Shown: positions 55,689-62,692 of the stretch, one piece after another | Layout: every line of letters starts with the position of its first letter | Position numbering within the stretch: the first letter of the stretch is position 1 | Assembly: GCA_947470805.1 (NCBI GenBank) | Contig: CANIVU010000014.1 | Location: forward strand, 1 to 64,000 | DNA: 64,000 bases | Origin: Acidobacteriota bacterium | Lineage (GTDB): Bacteria; Acidobacteriota; Terriglobia; Bryobacterales; Bryobacteraceae | Direction: 5' to 3' | Made by a program: the position numbers and the translations under genes | Notes under the pieces: generated by a model | Told to the model about the DNA's origin: nothing | The model's input: only the letters and a program-made list of their open reading frames with translations | Database searches by the model: none

Positions 55689-55952
55689 CTTCGGAGGCGG
55701 CTCCGGACAGCACTAATATGCCAAATATACCACACACATACCGTGGTGACACGGCGGCGGCGCGGAGTTCCAGACTACGATTCCACAGGTCCAGGAACAC
55801 GCCCCCCGGGGTCGTCGCATCAGGCTCCGGGATTCCCCGCTCCCTCTTCGACGCATTCCCATCCGCCGCCTCATTCACGCAATCGGTTATCGGGTTCGTC
55901 GCGCTGCCCTGCTTACCTGAGATTAAATGAGTCCATTCCTTCGGGGAACGTC

Positions 55953-56213
55953 TCATCCGGAGAACGTTTCATCATGATATCGAATCGCCTCAGCCAGGCT
56001 CTCAAAGCCCTTCGATCTGGAATCCGGGGGATCCTCAACAAACAGTTCCAGAAATTGCTGGTTCAGATAGGCAGCTTGCTCTGGACTCGGCGGCACGTCC
56101 AGCCGGTCCGAACTCTGAACGCTGTACAACCCGGTGGAAAGTGATTGGAAGCATCGATAGTGCAGGACACTCGAGCTACTTAGGCGCTTCCAAACACTAA
56201 CATACTTATACAT
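55953..56213 (-). CDS. Conserved-looking small hypothetical protein
   Basis: An 86-aa protein. It begins MYKYVSVWKRLSSSSVLHYRCFQSLSTGLYSVQSSDRLD, with a middle segment SPEQAAYLNQQFLELFVEDPPDS and an end GFESLAEAIRYHDETF. The KYVSVWKRL start, the YRCF segment and the LNQQFLELF helix recall a family of small hypothetical proteins seen in Acidobacteria and other soil bacteria. It is probably a stand-alone gene of the accessory island. Role unknown. Confidence 0.68.
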   Translation of the reverse strand: MYKYVSVWKRLSSSSVLHYRCFQSLSTGLYSVQSSDRLDVPPSPEQAAYLNQQFLELFVEDPPDSRSKGFESLAEAIRYHDETFSG

Positions 56214-56292
56214 AACTTAGTCCTTTTTTTAGCTCCAATCGCCCGCCAACTCGCCCGATCCCGTCCGTTCCGGACCATCCTCGTCCAAAACC

Positions 56293-56640
56293 TCAGCCCC
56301 TTCCCCTCCCCGCCCCCCAGGCACAAGGAGCCATCAACAAAATCGCCGACCACTGCGACCACGTCGCCCCCGCGCTCTTCACCAGCGACACTGTCGCCCC
56401 CAACGCAATCAAACCCGTAACCACCCCCGCATGAACCGCACCCCGCGACGGCGCCAACCGCGCCGCCACCACCCCGCCCAACCCCGCAAACACCATCCCA
56501 TAAATCACCGCCAGGACCACGAACCACAACTCCTGAACAGCATGCGGATCCCGCCCGGCCACCTTGAACAGCAACCCACCCGACACGGCAAAAACCGCGT
56601 ATCCCAGCACAACGGCGACAACACTGCGTAGAAATGGCAC
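56293..56640 (-). CDS. Small integral membrane protein
   Basis: A 115-aa protein with four hydrophobic segments (LRSVVAVVLGYAVFAVSGGLLF; LWFVVLAVIYGMVFAGLGGVVA; GVVTGLIALGATVSLV; ILLMAPCAWGAG). The GTG at 56640 gives VPFLRSVVAVVLGY, a natural start for such a protein; a longer frame to 56685 adds 15 residues with two cysteines. No family is recognised. It may be unrelated to the neighbours. Confidence 0.6.
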   Translation of the reverse strand: MPFLRSVVAVVLGYAVFAVSGGLLFKVAGRDPHAVQELWFVVLAVIYGMVFAGLGGVVAARLAPSRGAVHAGVVTGLIALGATVSLVKSAGATWSQWSAILLMAPCAWGAGRGRG

Positions 56641-56774
56641 ACCCCAGAGTAACTCGATTCCGAGCACTCGACAAAAGTCAGTCACAGCCCGGCAAAACTT
56701 ATATCTCCCTTATTTGCAACACCGCCTTCCCGGAAAACCCCAAAAACGCTTGCGCCCCATGCTAGCTTGAAATT

Positions 56775-56830
56775 GGGGACGGAATACCGTCTCCCATAAA
56801 GGCCCACTGCCCACCAGCAGCGGGCCTTTT
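56775..56830 (+). promoter_or_regulatory. Tandem-hairpin leader with intrinsic terminator
   Basis: Hairpin 1: GGGGACGG (56775-56782) pairs with CCGTCTCC (56787-56794) around AATA. Hairpin 2: AAGGCCC, one mismatch, CTGC (56799-56810) pairs with GCAG and GGGCCTT (56817-56828), followed by TTTT. This is an intrinsic terminator 30-60 bp before the ATG of the following gene, suggesting attenuation, or the end of a short upstream RNA. Tandem hairpins of this kind are also ANTAR-type targets. Confidence 0.6.
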
Positions 56831-56858
56831 GCCTATCCATACGGAAAGAGGAACGCAA

Positions 56859-57566
56859 ATGACGAAAGAAGAAAAAGCCCGAATCGCCCGCGAAAACGGC
56901 GCCAAATCAAAAGGCCCAACCACCCAGGAAGGCAAAGACCGCTCCCGAGCCAACGGCCTCAAAACCGGCGACCGCGCCACCACCCTCCGCCACCTCGCCC
57001 AGCCCCACCCCGGCATCCTCTGCAACGAGGACAGCCACGCCTTCTTCCAGCTCTTCCACAACTTAATCAAAACCTACAAACCCATCGGTCAATTAGCCAC
57101 CGACATCGTGCGCGAAATCGCCATCGCCCGCACCGAAATCACCCGCACCCAGCACGTCAAAGCCGCCGCCTGGAACAAAACTATCCACCTCGAACAGGCC
57201 AAAGCCGCCCATCTCCCCACCGAACTCATCCCCGTCGAAACCGCCATCAACACCGGCCTCGCCATGCTCAAATCCGACGCCCAGTTCGACCGCGCCATCG
57301 ACCGCCTTTTCCGCCGCATCGTCGCCCTCGAAAAGCGCCTCATCCACGTCCAATCGCACTTCCCCGAACCCGAAGTCGATACCAACAACAACCAAACCAA
57401 CCCCGATATCCCGCAACCCGAATCAAATGAACAACATGCCGAAAACGAAGAGGAGCCGCTCTACACGGATGACCCCAGCCCCGCCACCCGCGAGGCCTAC
57501 GAATTCTTCTTCCCCGGCCGAAAACTGATCGTGGTGCCCACCAAATCGGACCTCGATCCCAACTAA
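56859..57566 (+). CDS. Terminase-small-subunit-like protein of the orphan terminase module
   Basis: A 235-aa protein from the ATG at 56859, preceded by GAGGAA. The N-terminus KARIARENGAKSKGPTTQEGKDRSRANGLKTGDRA is a motif seen in many small proteins of Acidobacteria and Planctomycetes, probably DNA-binding. A helical middle (LATDIVREIAIARTEITRTQHVKAAAWNKTIHLE, then FDRAIDRLFRRIVALEKRLIHVQ) and an acidic, disordered tail follow. It lies 6 bp before a terminase-like ATPase gene, which suggests the pair acts together like small and large terminase subunits. Confidence 0.7.
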   Translation: MTKEEKARIARENGAKSKGPTTQEGKDRSRANGLKTGDRATTLRHLAQPHPGILCNEDSHAFFQLFHNLIKTYKPIGQLATDIVREIAIARTEITRTQHVKAAAWNKTIHLEQAKAAHLPTELIPVETAINTGLAMLKSDAQFDRAIDRLFRRIVALEKRLIHVQSHFPEPEVDTNNNQTNPDIPQPESNEQHAENEEEPLYTDDPSPATREAYEFFFPGRKLIVVPTKSDLDPN

Positions 57567-57572
57567 AACGCC

Positions 57573-58385
57573 ATGCGCTACCACTGGAAAACCGTCGAAC
57601 CCAGCCAGTGGACAGCCGAAGTGTGCCCAAAAACCGAAACCCTGCCCAACCCCTCGAAGTGGGCCCAGGAAGCCTTCCACTTCACCCCCAACAAGATCCA
57701 GCGAACAGTGCTCGAAACAAAATCCAAGCGGTTAATCCTCTGCTGCAACCGCCAATGGGGCAAGAGCACAGTGATCGCTCTAAAGGCCCTCCACCACGCC
57801 CTGCAACACCCCAACGCGACCATCGTCGTCGTAAGCCGAACCGAAAAACAAGGCGGCGAATTAATCGCAAGAGCCAAGGATTTCGCCAGCCTGCTAAGGA
57901 TCCCCGACCGCCGCGTCCCCGGCTACCAGCACTCCGTGCAACTGCCCAACGGCAGCAAAATCTATGCGATCTCGCACAGCACAGAAACCGCCCCCAGCCG
58001 CACCGCCGACGTGCTGATCTTCGACGAAGCCGCCGTAGTCTCCGACGCCGTGTTTTCGGTAACGCTCCCCTTCGTAGCCAGAACCGGAGGAGCCGTCTGG
58101 ATGCTGTCCACACCCAGAGGTCAAATCGGCTTCTTCTACAACTTCTGGCACGACAAGGACCCGCAGTGGACCCGGATCTTCAGCACAGTCGAAGACTGCC
58201 CGGAAATCCCAAAGGACTTCGTGGAACTCCACCGCAAAGGAGCCCCCCACCTGTTCCGCCAGGAGTTCTACTGCGAGTTCACCCCTGCCCCCGGCAGCCT
58301 GATTTCGCGAGACCGGCTCCAGTCGATGTTCGACCCAACGCTCGACGCCCGCAAACTCCCGCCCCTCCCCACCCGGAGGACGTGA
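57573..58385 (+). CDS. Orphan terminase-large-subunit ATPase, nuclease domain missing
   Basis: A 270-aa protein with the ATPase domain of phage terminase large subunits. Walker A is CNRQWGKST (58-66), Walker B with the catalytic carboxylate is VLIFDEAA (147-154), and a coupling motif follows (LSTPRGQIG). The sequence ends at about the point where the RNase H-like nuclease domain of a full terminase (usually ~450-550 aa) would begin (FYCEFTPAPGSLISRDRLQSMF). No portal, capsid or other phage genes surround it. It may be a domesticated ATPase module rather than a prophage remnant. Confidence 0.8.
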   Translation: MRYHWKTVEPSQWTAEVCPKTETLPNPSKWAQEAFHFTPNKIQRTVLETKSKRLILCCNRQWGKSTVIALKALHHALQHPNATIVVVSRTEKQGGELIARAKDFASLLRIPDRRVPGYQHSVQLPNGSKIYAISHSTETAPSRTADVLIFDEAAVVSDAVFSVTLPFVARTGGAVWMLSTPRGQIGFFYNFWHDKDPQWTRIFSTVEDCPEIPKDFVELHRKGAPHLFRQEFYCEFTPAPGSLISRDRLQSMFDPTLDARKLPPLPTRRT

Positions 58386-58418
58386 GCAGACACCCCGCTT
58401 GTCCAAGAACGGAGCTTG

Positions 58419-58447
58419 CCCGCCAAAGCCCGAAGGGCGACGGTGGG
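58419..58447. repeat. 29-nt hairpin repeat, copy 1
   Basis: Layout 6-3-4-3-4-3-6: CCCGCC pairs with GGTGGG (one G-T pair), then aaa, GCCC pairs with GGGC around gaa, and gac closes the other side. The sequence before it (GAACGGAGCTTG) resembles that before copy 3. Confidence 0.75.
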
Positions 58448-58849
58448 TCACACGGACGCGCCACAACCGGGAAAAGGCGGAAGGCCTCAATCGACTCCCC
58501 GGAGCCGCGATCTTGCTAACACCATCGCCGCCGGCCCGGAAACGCTCTTTGAAAACTAAATATCAATAACTCTCAAGGCCAATGCTCGCCTACCCGGAGT
58601 ATCTCAAAAACCCGGGTAGGCACGGGACGGAAGGGCATTCCCCGGAACGCCCCAGTTTCATCCGCAGAGGTGTCCGCACCCGGACGGACGATAGAGTTGA
58701 CACCGGAAAAGGACACCCCGGTGGCGCGTTTTCGCGCACCGCAATCAGTGCGCAAACGACCTCAAACGACTCCGCCATACCGCCTTGAAGTACGAAAAGC
58801 CCGCAGCCCTCACCACCACCGCAGCCCGCAAGCGCAAGGACCGGGCTCG

Positions 58850-58878
58850 CCCCCCGAAGCCCAAAGGGCGAAGGGGGG
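58850..58878. repeat. 29-nt hairpin repeat, copy 2
   Basis: Same 6-3-4-3-4-3-6 layout as the other two copies, with CCCCCC pairing GGGGGG and inner GCCC pairing GGGC. The outer stem differs from the other copies on both sides in a compensatory way. It lies 16 bp before the DinB-like gene. Confidence 0.72.
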
Positions 58879-58893
58879 AACTACCATAAAACC

Positions 58894-59382
58894 ATGGAAC
58901 CCTGGCTCTCCGGCGCCCACGCCGCCCTCGCGCCCATCCCGCGCCTCCTCCGCTGCTCGCTCGACCAATCCGCAGCCGACATCCACCATTGGACCGCCAG
59001 CCTAACGAGCGAACAAATCTGGCAAACCCAATCGACAGCCGGCTCCATCGGATTCCAACTCCGCCACCTCGCCGGCTCCGTCGACCGCCTCATCAACTAC
59101 GCCAACGGCCAGCCCCTGACCGCCGAACAACTCCAATTCCTCAAAGCCGAAGCCACCCCCGGAGCCACCAAGGACCAACTGATAGACGCCCTCGAAGCAG
59201 CCTACGAAACCGCCCACCAATTCGCCCAGCAAGCCCAGGACTTCGAAGCCCCCCGCTACATCGGCCGCCAGCGCCTCGAAACCCCGCTCGGCGTCTTGCT
59301 CGCCCACATCGCCGAGCACACCCAACGCCATACCGGTCAATTGATCGTACTCTGCAAATTCGCCTATAGCTCCGATAGGTAA
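58894..59382 (+). CDS. DinB-like family protein
   Basis: A 162-aa four-helix-bundle protein of the DinB/YfiT type. The metal-binding His positions are in QLRHLAGSVDRLINY and LLAHIAEHTQRHTGQLIVL, giving a probable three-His site. Such proteins include bacillithiol- or mycothiol-type S-transferases and metal-dependent hydrolases; the substrate is unknown. A 29-nt hairpin lies 16 bp upstream of the ATG. The oxyR-like gene follows 42 bp later in the same direction, so a link to oxidative or thiol stress is possible. Confidence 0.85.
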   Translation: MEPWLSGAHAALAPIPRLLRCSLDQSAADIHHWTASLTSEQIWQTQSTAGSIGFQLRHLAGSVDRLINYANGQPLTAEQLQFLKAEATPGATKDQLIDALEAAYETAHQFAQQAQDFEAPRYIGRQRLETPLGVLLAHIAEHTQRHTGQLIVLCKFAYSSDR

Positions 59383-59424
59383 ATCGATCACCCCCGCCCG
59401 TGCATCAAAGGGAAAATAGAGACG

Positions 59425-60312
59425 ATGGATCTGCACCAGCTTCGCTACTTCCTCACCCTCGCCCGCACCGGCAGTTTCGTCCGCGCCGCCGAAGAGGAAA
59501 ACGTCGCCCAGCCGTCGCTCTCCCAACAGATCAAGAAGCTCGAAACCTCCTTGGGCGTCCCGCTGTTTGACCGCCTCGGCCGCTGCGTTCGACTCACCCA
59601 TTACGGCGAAGCCCTCGTCCCCCGCGCCGAAGACATCCTCCGCACCGTCGGCGAAACGAAGAAGGAGATGGCCAGCCTCCAATGCCCCGACAGCGGCAAA
59701 CTCGCCGTCGGCGTTATCCCGACCATCCTCCCCTACGCCATGGCCCGCCCCATGGCCGCCTTCCGCGACGCCGCCCCCCAGGTCCAACTCGACATCCAGG
59801 AAGGCACCACCGACCAACTCCTCAACCGCCTCCGTTTAGGCAAGCTCGACATCGCCATCCTCGCCCTGCCCATCAAGCAACCCGAGATCGTCTGCGCCGA
59901 GCTCTTCCGCGAACCGCTCCTGGTCGCCGTTCCCGAAGCCCATCCGCTGGCCAGCCGTCCCAGCCTCGCCGTCCCTCAGCTCCTAACCGAGCGCATGCTC
60001 CTCCTCCGCGAAGGCCACTGCCTCCGCGACGACGTGCTGACAGTCTGCAACCGCGCCAACGTCCAGTTCCAACAGGTCTTCGAAAGCGATCACCTGGCGT
60101 CGATCTTCTCCCTCGTCGCCAACGGCTTCGGCATCAGCATCGTGCCCGCCCTCGCCGCCGCCGAAGCCCGCGGCTGCGCCCTCATCCCGCTCGAGCCCAA
60201 GGGCATCCGCAAGATCGGCTACGCCCAAGTCCGAGGCCACCACGCCCTGCCCGTCCAGAAGCGCTTCATCGCCTTCCTGAAATCCACCACCTGGCTCCCA
60301 ACGAATTCATAG
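59425..60312 (+). CDS. oxyR: LysR-type peroxide sensor OxyR
   Basis: A 295-aa LysR-family regulator. The N-terminal HTH is MDLHQLRYFLTLARTGSFVRAAEEENVAQPSLSQQIKKLE. The regulatory domain contains REGHCLRDDVLTVC, placing cysteines at 199 and 208, the exact positions of the two redox cysteines of Escherichia coli OxyR, whose disulfide senses H2O2. A third cysteine is at 157. It therefore probably activates peroxide defence genes, although none (katG, ahpC) are in the window; the adjacent DinB-like gene is the only local candidate. Confidence 0.9.
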   Translation: MDLHQLRYFLTLARTGSFVRAAEEENVAQPSLSQQIKKLETSLGVPLFDRLGRCVRLTHYGEALVPRAEDILRTVGETKKEMASLQCPDSGKLAVGVIPTILPYAMARPMAAFRDAAPQVQLDIQEGTTDQLLNRLRLGKLDIAILALPIKQPEIVCAELFREPLLVAVPEAHPLASRPSLAVPQLLTERMLLLREGHCLRDDVLTVCNRANVQFQQVFESDHLASIFSLVANGFGISIVPALAAAEARGCALIPLEPKGIRKIGYAQVRGHHALPVQKRFIAFLKSTTWLPTNS

Positions 60313-60492
60313 CCCTCACCGCCCACGCAGCCAACATCGCGGGCCGCCCCAACGCGAACTCCGCTCGTCCGAGAACAGTGCTTGCCCACCCTAGCCCGCA
60401 GGGCGACGGTGGGTCCCGAGACGCGACACCAGCCCGCAGATACCACGGTGCCGGGGACCCGCCGAAGCAAATCCCCAGCCCCCCACGAACCC
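60313..60492. other. Intergenic gap with one hairpin repeat
   Basis: About 180 bp between the convergent oxyR and htrA-like genes. It holds the third 29-nt hairpin (60385-60413) and no gene-like frame. Confidence 0.5.
60385..60413. repeat. 29-nt hairpin repeat, copy 3
   Basis: CCCACC pairs perfectly with GGTGGG, inner GCCC with GGGC, in the same 6-3-4-3-4-3-6 layout. The upstream flank GAACAGTGCTTG resembles that of copy 1. Confidence 0.75.
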
Positions 60493-61641
60493 CTATAGCC
60501 CGTCGTCCGGAGCCTCGCCCAACGTCACGGTGACCTTCATGCTCCGGCCACTACGGAACACCGTCAGCTCCATGACATCACCAGCCCGCTTCTTCGCCAG
60601 CGCCGTCGCAATCGCGTCCCGCGTCTCGCACGGCCGGCCATCGATCGCCATGATCAAATCGCCGCCCACGCCCACTTCGTAGTTCCCGATAATGGCAAAC
60701 TCGCGAGGCCCTTTAATCCCGGCCCGCTCCGCCGCCGTCCCGCGCTGCACACTCTGCACCAGCAACCCGCCATCGGCCGGCAACCGCAGCGCCTGCGCCC
60801 ACTCGCCCTGCACCAGAATCGTCTGGACGCCAAAGAACGGACGCTTAAAGCTCTTCCCCGCCCTGTAGTCGGTCAGCATCGTCTTCGCCTTGGCAATCGG
60901 CATCGCAAAACCAATGCCAATGTTCCCATTCGGCCCGTAAATCGCCGTGTTAATCCCGATCACCGCACCTTGGGAATCCAACAGCGGCCCGCCCGAATTG
61001 CCCGGGTTAATCGCCGCATCGGTCTGCACCATGCCTTCCAACTCGCGGTTGCCCTCGTCCCGGATCGTCCGGTTCAGACTGCTGATGATCCCGGTCGTCA
61101 ACGTCCCGTCCAACCCGAACGGATTCCCAATCGCCAGCACCTTCTGCCCCACCTGCAGATTGTCCGACTCGCCCAGCCGCAAAAACGGCAGCTTCTTCCG
61201 CGGCGCAATCCGCAGCAAGCCCAGATCGTTCCCCGGATCCTTCGCCAGCACCTCGGCGTCGTACTTGGTTTGATCGCTGAACGTGACCACGATCTTCTGC
61301 CCGCCGGCCAGCACGTGGTTGTTGGTGAGAATAAGACCCTTCTCCCCGTCAATCACAAACCCCGACCCCGTCTCGCGGCTCGGAATCAGCTCCGAAAACC
61401 ACCCCCGCCGGTACACCGTGCTCGAGATGTTCACCGTTGCCGATCGAGCCTGCTTGTAGATGTCAATGTTGTTGAGCTCATCGGAACTCAACCCCGCCCC
61501 GCTGACCTTCGCCTCCTGGAACAACGGCGTGTCCCGCAGGCTCCCCGACGCCGGCAGAAACCGGTTCTTCGCCACGGTCGTCAGGTACACAAACGCGCCG
61601 GCGAACAGCCCGGCCATGATGAGATAACGGAAGCGCTTCAT
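60493..61641 (-). CDS. HtrA/DegP-type trypsin-like serine protease
   Basis: A 382-aa S1C-family protease. A membrane anchor spans about 6-24 (YLIMAGLFAGAFVYLTTVA), the catalytic triad is His109 (LTNNHVL), Asp139 (PGNDLGLL) and Ser216 (GNSGGP), and a single PDZ domain covers about 295-375 (GLLVQSVQRGTAAERAGIKG). The one-PDZ, anchored layout is DegS-like. It probably degrades or senses misfolded envelope proteins in the periplasm. It overlaps coaE by 4 bp, so it is the last gene of the folD-coaE transcript. Confidence 0.92.
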   Translation of the reverse strand: MKRFRYLIMAGLFAGAFVYLTTVAKNRFLPASGSLRDTPLFQEAKVSGAGLSSDELNNIDIYKQARSATVNISSTVYRRGWFSELIPSRETGSGFVIDGEKGLILTNNHVLAGGQKIVVTFSDQTKYDAEVLAKDPGNDLGLLRIAPRKKLPFLRLGESDNLQVGQKVLAIGNPFGLDGTLTTGIISSLNRTIRDEGNRELEGMVQTDAAINPGNSGGPLLDSQGAVIGINTAIYGPNGNIGIGFAMPIAKAKTMLTDYRAGKSFKRPFFGVQTILVQGEWAQALRLPADGGLLVQSVQRGTAAERAGIKGPREFAIIGNYEVGVGGDLIMAIDGRPCETRDAIATALAKKRAGDVMELTVFRSGRSMKVTVTLGEAPDDGL

Positions 61642-62237
61642 AGGCCTCTGAGTTGATTATAAACGTCCACGGTTTGCCGCCGCGAGTCGTCGAACGACAC
61701 CGACGTATCTATGACGTAATCAGCGACCTTTCGTTTCTCGGCGTCCGAAAACTGCCGCGCCAACCGCGCCTCGGTTTCCTCACGCGTCCAACCGCTGCGA
61801 GCCATCGCGCGCGCCACCTGCAACTCCCGCCCGCACACGGTCACGACGACCTTATCGAACCGCCGCCAGGCGCCCGTCTCCACGTAAATCGCGGCCTCGC
61901 AGATAACAATCGCGCCAGGATCCGCCGCCGCGATCGCCGCCACCCGCTCCTGCCGCAGAGCCTCCACCGCCGGGTGGACGATCGCATTCAGAGCCTCCAA
62001 CCTGGCCGCGTCCGGAAACACGATGGCCCCCAGACGGCGCCGGTCGATGCTGCCATCCGCGCCCAGGATCCCCTCCCCGAACAGCGCCACCACCGGCCCG
62101 AACGCCGCCGCGCCCGGCAGCAGCGTCTCATGTCCCAAACGGTCGGCCTCCAGCCGGTAACAGCCCAGCTCTTCGAAGACGGAGCCGACATAACCCTTCC
62201 CCGTCGCCATCCCGCCCGTAAGCGCCACTTGCAGCAT
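61638..62237 (-). CDS. coaE: Dephospho-CoA kinase CoaE
   Basis: A 199-aa P-loop kinase that phosphorylates dephospho-CoA in the last step of coenzyme A synthesis. The family pattern is present: RLEADRLGHE, GSIDRRRLGAIVFPD, LNAIVHPAV and SGWTREETEARLARQFSDAEKRKVADYVI. One oddity: the Walker A motif reads GGMATGKGY instead of GxxxSGKS/T, so the usual hydroxyl residue after Lys14 is Gly15. It could lower activity or be compensated elsewhere. It overlaps the htrA-like gene by 4 bp. Confidence 0.92.
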   Translation of the reverse strand: MLQVALTGGMATGKGYVGSVFEELGCYRLEADRLGHETLLPGAAAFGPVVALFGEGILGADGSIDRRRLGAIVFPDAARLEALNAIVHPAVEALRQERVAAIAAADPGAIVICEAAIYVETGAWRRFDKVVVTVCGRELQVARAMARSGWTREETEARLARQFSDAEKRKVADYVIDTSVSFDDSRRQTVDVYNQLRGL

Positions 62238-62692
62238 CAGCCCAAACCCTCCACGCTCGGCATCGGCACCACCACCCGCGCCGCGCCGCCAGCCAAGGCC
62301 TCAGCCCCGAAACAGTACCCTGTGCAGTCGCCCGCGCCCCCGCACACCGTACCGTCAGCCAACGCCGGCAACCAGCCGCCCGCACGACAGACCAAGCCGC
62401 GCAGACATCGGCCACTCACCCGGCCCCGCAGCCCGTCCGCCCGGGCCACTGCCCCGCACCCACATCCCATCCAGCCGCACCCACGACAGACCAAGCCGCG
62501 CAGCCATCGGTCTCTCACCCGGCCCCGCAGCCCGTCCTCCCGGGCCACTGCCCCGCACCCACATCCCATCCAGCCAAGTCCACCTCGATCCGAAGCGCCA
62601 GCCGGCCAGTCGCCCGCTCCGCGCACCTCGCCAACGGACCACCGGGCACCCGCGACGCGCAACTCACCGCCAACCCTGCCCGCCGCCCGCAT
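62237..62692 (-). CDS. Possible CDS between folD and coaE, unknown
   Basis: A 151-residue frame whose ATG overlaps the folD stop (TGATG) and whose TGA overlaps the coaE start (TGATG). It contains a 99-bp tandem duplication, so a 33-residue repeat (GWMGCGCGAVAR, ADGLRGRV). Composition is odd, rich in Gly, Arg, Trp and Cys, and other frames on this strand are also partly open, so it may be a spurious frame across decayed DNA. The exact overlaps on both sides are the main argument for a real gene. Confidence 0.35.
   Translation of the reverse strand: MRAAGRVGGELRVAGARWSVGEVRGAGDWPAGASDRGGLGWMGCGCGAVAREDGLRGRVRDRWLRGLVCRGCGWMGCGCGAVARADGLRGRVSGRCLRGLVCRAGGWLPALADGTVCGGAGDCTGYCFGAEALAGGAARVVVPMPSVEGLG
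62384..62580. repeat. 99-bp tandem duplication
   Basis: Two copies, roughly 62384-62482 and 62483-62580, with period 99 bp and few mismatches (gcagacatcg at 62401 versus gcagccatcg at 62500). The period is a multiple of three and preserves the reverse-strand reading frame between folD and coaE. Confidence 0.75.

Larger units (their letters stand above)
58386..58893. other. Gene-poor gap with hairpin repeats
   Basis: About 500 bp between the terminase-like gene and the DinB-like gene. No coding frame is convincing. It contains two of the three 29-nt hairpin repeats (58419-58447 and 58850-58878) and an AT-richer stretch near 58550-58580 that may carry a promoter. Confidence 0.5.

Noticed and set aside
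55639-55956. A 105-codon reverse frame
   Set aside because: Overlaps the better-supported small gene ending at 55398, lacks any family resemblance or ribosome-binding site; may be decayed coding DNA.
57608-58519. A 303-codon forward frame overlapping the terminase-like gene
   Set aside because: Arg/Pro-rich product; the other forward frame carries Walker A and B motifs.
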